14,286 nt of DNA from Thermoplasmata archaeon (GTDB lineage: Archaea > Thermoplasmatota > Thermoplasmata > Thermoplasmatales > Thermoplasmataceae), in NCBI GenBank assembly GCA_021827885.1, contig JAKAUD010000121.1, positions 1-14,286 of the forward strand, given 5' to 3'. Below, one piece after another: positions 13,518 through 14,286 of the stretch (position 1 is its first letter; every line of letters starts with the position of its first letter). The position numbers and the translations under genes were made by a program. Below the pieces are notes generated by a model. The model searched no databases, had not been told where the DNA came from, and was given only the letters and a program-made list of their open reading frames with translations.

Positions 13518-13614
13518 GAACCGATATCCAGATAAGATTATTTTAGCCACTGAAGTTTTTGACCTACCAAAATCAGGGAATGCGGATTGCGGTCAATTCA
13601 AAAAGAAGTTTATG

Positions 13615-13636
13615 CTCCACATTGAGGAATGTGGAG
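13615..13636. terminator. Perfect 9-bp hairpin between converging genes
   Basis: CTCCACATT (13615-13623) and AATGTGGAG (13628-13636) with loop GAGG. It lies 8 nt beyond the citrate synthase stop and about 100 nt past the JAMM gene. On the minus strand it is followed, after a short spacer, by CTTCTTTTT, so it best fits a terminator or 3'-end stabiliser of the citrate synthase mRNA. Confidence 0.5.
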
Positions 13637-13644
13637 GTTATTGT

Positions 13645-14286
13645 TCAAAGTGTTAAATTTTCCGGGCCAATATATTCTGCTGCTGGCCTTATGATCTTAT
13701 TATTTTCCACCTGCTCAAAATAGTGGGCATTCCAGCCATAGATTCTTGAGGCTGCAAATACCGGCAGGTAAAAGCTCTCCTCAATTCCGAGGTATTTCAT
13801 CAATATGGCAGCGTACAGATCGACGTTCGCCGGCAGGTTCTTCTTTTCCCAGAGATAATCCTCAACAGCCTCAGCCGCCTGGAAAAGCGGATAATCAGGT
13901 GCGATCTTCTTCAATTCTCCCTTGACAAACTGAGCTCTTGGATCCCTCTTCTTGTATACCCTGTGCCCAAAGCCCATGATCTTTTCACTTTTCTGAACCT
14001 TTTCATCAACGTATTTTCTTGCCTCTTCCCTGGAATTTATAGAACCGAGATATTCAAGCACCTCAGAATTTGCCCCTCCGTGCAGTGGCCCTTTTAGCGT
14101 TGCAAGGGCAGCGCAGACTGCAGAAACTGGATCGGCAAGAGTGGATGCTGCAACCCTCAAGGCAAAGGTGGAGGCGTTGAATTCATGCTCCATGTAAAGT
14201 ATCATGAGCTTCTGGAATGATGCAGCATGTTCCATGGTTTTCCCTCCGTTTATGAGGGAATAGAATTTCGCAGAGTAACCCTTCAC
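13645..14286 (-). CDS. gltA: Citrate synthase, C-terminal part only (5' end outside window)
   Basis: Condenses oxaloacetate and acetyl-CoA to citrate at the entry of the TCA cycle. The 213 visible residues are the C-terminal 55% or so of a roughly 380-residue archaeal enzyme; the frame is open to the edge, and the first codon seen (GTG) is internal, so the true start lies beyond 14286. Catalytic parts present, in fragment numbering: His69 in GPLHGGANSEV, His108 in IMGFGHRVYKKRDPRA (with the substrate Arg residues), and Asp156 in NVDLYAA. EHEFNASTFALRVAAST precedes them as usual. It converges on the JAMM gene across a 127-nt gap holding a 9-bp hairpin. 2-methylcitrate synthase belongs to the same family and cannot be excluded. 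Confidence 0.93.
   Translation of the reverse strand: MKGYSAKFYSLINGGKTMEHAASFQKLMILYMEHEFNASTFALRVAASTLADPVSAVCAALATLKGPLHGGANSEVLEYLGSINSREEARKYVDEKVQKSEKIMGFGHRVYKKRDPRAQFVKGELKKIAPDYPLFQAAEAVEDYLWEKKNLPANVDLYAAILMKYLGIEESFYLPVFAASRIYGWNAHYFEQVENNKIIRPAAEYIGPENLTL

Noticed and set aside
13554..13598. TTGACC ... GGTCAA inverted pair after the JAMM gene
   Set aside because: Six-base arms separated by a long spacer in an A/T-rich gap; easily due to chance.
1..14286. Mobile elements, CRISPR arrays, integrase attachment sites, defence genes
   Set aside because: No transposase or integrase motifs, no regularly spaced repeats and no compositional break were found; the gene content is core metabolism, transport and translation.

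Overview
The window (about 42% G+C by eye) looks like chromosome from a thermoacidophilic euryarchaeon of the Thermoplasmata, most likely Thermoplasmatales (Thermoplasma / Ferroplasma / Cuniculiplasma-like). Evidence: archaeal-type genes (uS13-uS4-uS11-Rpo3 block, DUF357, archaeal NAD kinase and IMPase, JAMM protease), a lone 5S rRNA gene not attached to 16S/23S (typical of Thermoplasmata), and TATA boxes about 23-28 nt upstream of start codons, the spacing expected for leaderless mRNAs. I cannot name the genus or species from sequence alone.

Left part (1-5042, all minus strand): membrane transport. In transcription order from the right come a DUF3311 small membrane protein and an SSS-family solute symporter of the MctP/PanF kind (ATGA overlap, one operon, with a palindrome between TATA box and start codon and a hairpin plus T9 terminator at the end); an APC-family amino-acid permease fused to a C-terminal pair of CBS domains; and an MFS transporter that runs off the left edge. 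Together this is a nutrient-uptake block suited to a peptide/organic-acid scavenger.

Middle (5043-9203): a GT2 glycosyltransferase and an isolated 5S rRNA gene, both on the minus strand; then on the plus strand an otsA-otsB pair (GT20 synthase and HAD phosphatase, 23-nt overlap) for trehalose or a related compatible solute; then a two-gene unit with an uncharacterised basic protein and a DUF357 protein (ATGA overlap).

Right part (9204-13517, plus strand): the rpsM-rpsD-rpsK-rpoD ribosome/RNA-polymerase operon, which stops at rpoD instead of continuing to L18e-L13-S9-RpoN; then a tightly overlapped unit of IMPase-family phosphatase, NAD kinase and JAMM metalloprotease. The phosphatase/kinase pair is the split-gene counterpart of the fused NADP phosphatase/NAD kinase known from methanogens, which suggests NAD(P) balance as its function. 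Converging on it from the right edge is the C-terminal half of citrate synthase, separated by a 9-bp perfect hairpin.

No mobile elements, CRISPR arrays, tRNAs or integration sites were seen. I found no strong evidence of an entirely new system; the best leads are the IMPase-NADK-JAMM unit, the operator-like palindrome of the symporter operon, the CBS-bearing permease, the uncharacterised protein beside DUF357, and the Rpo3 subunit with a zinc-loop but no Fe-S cysteines.
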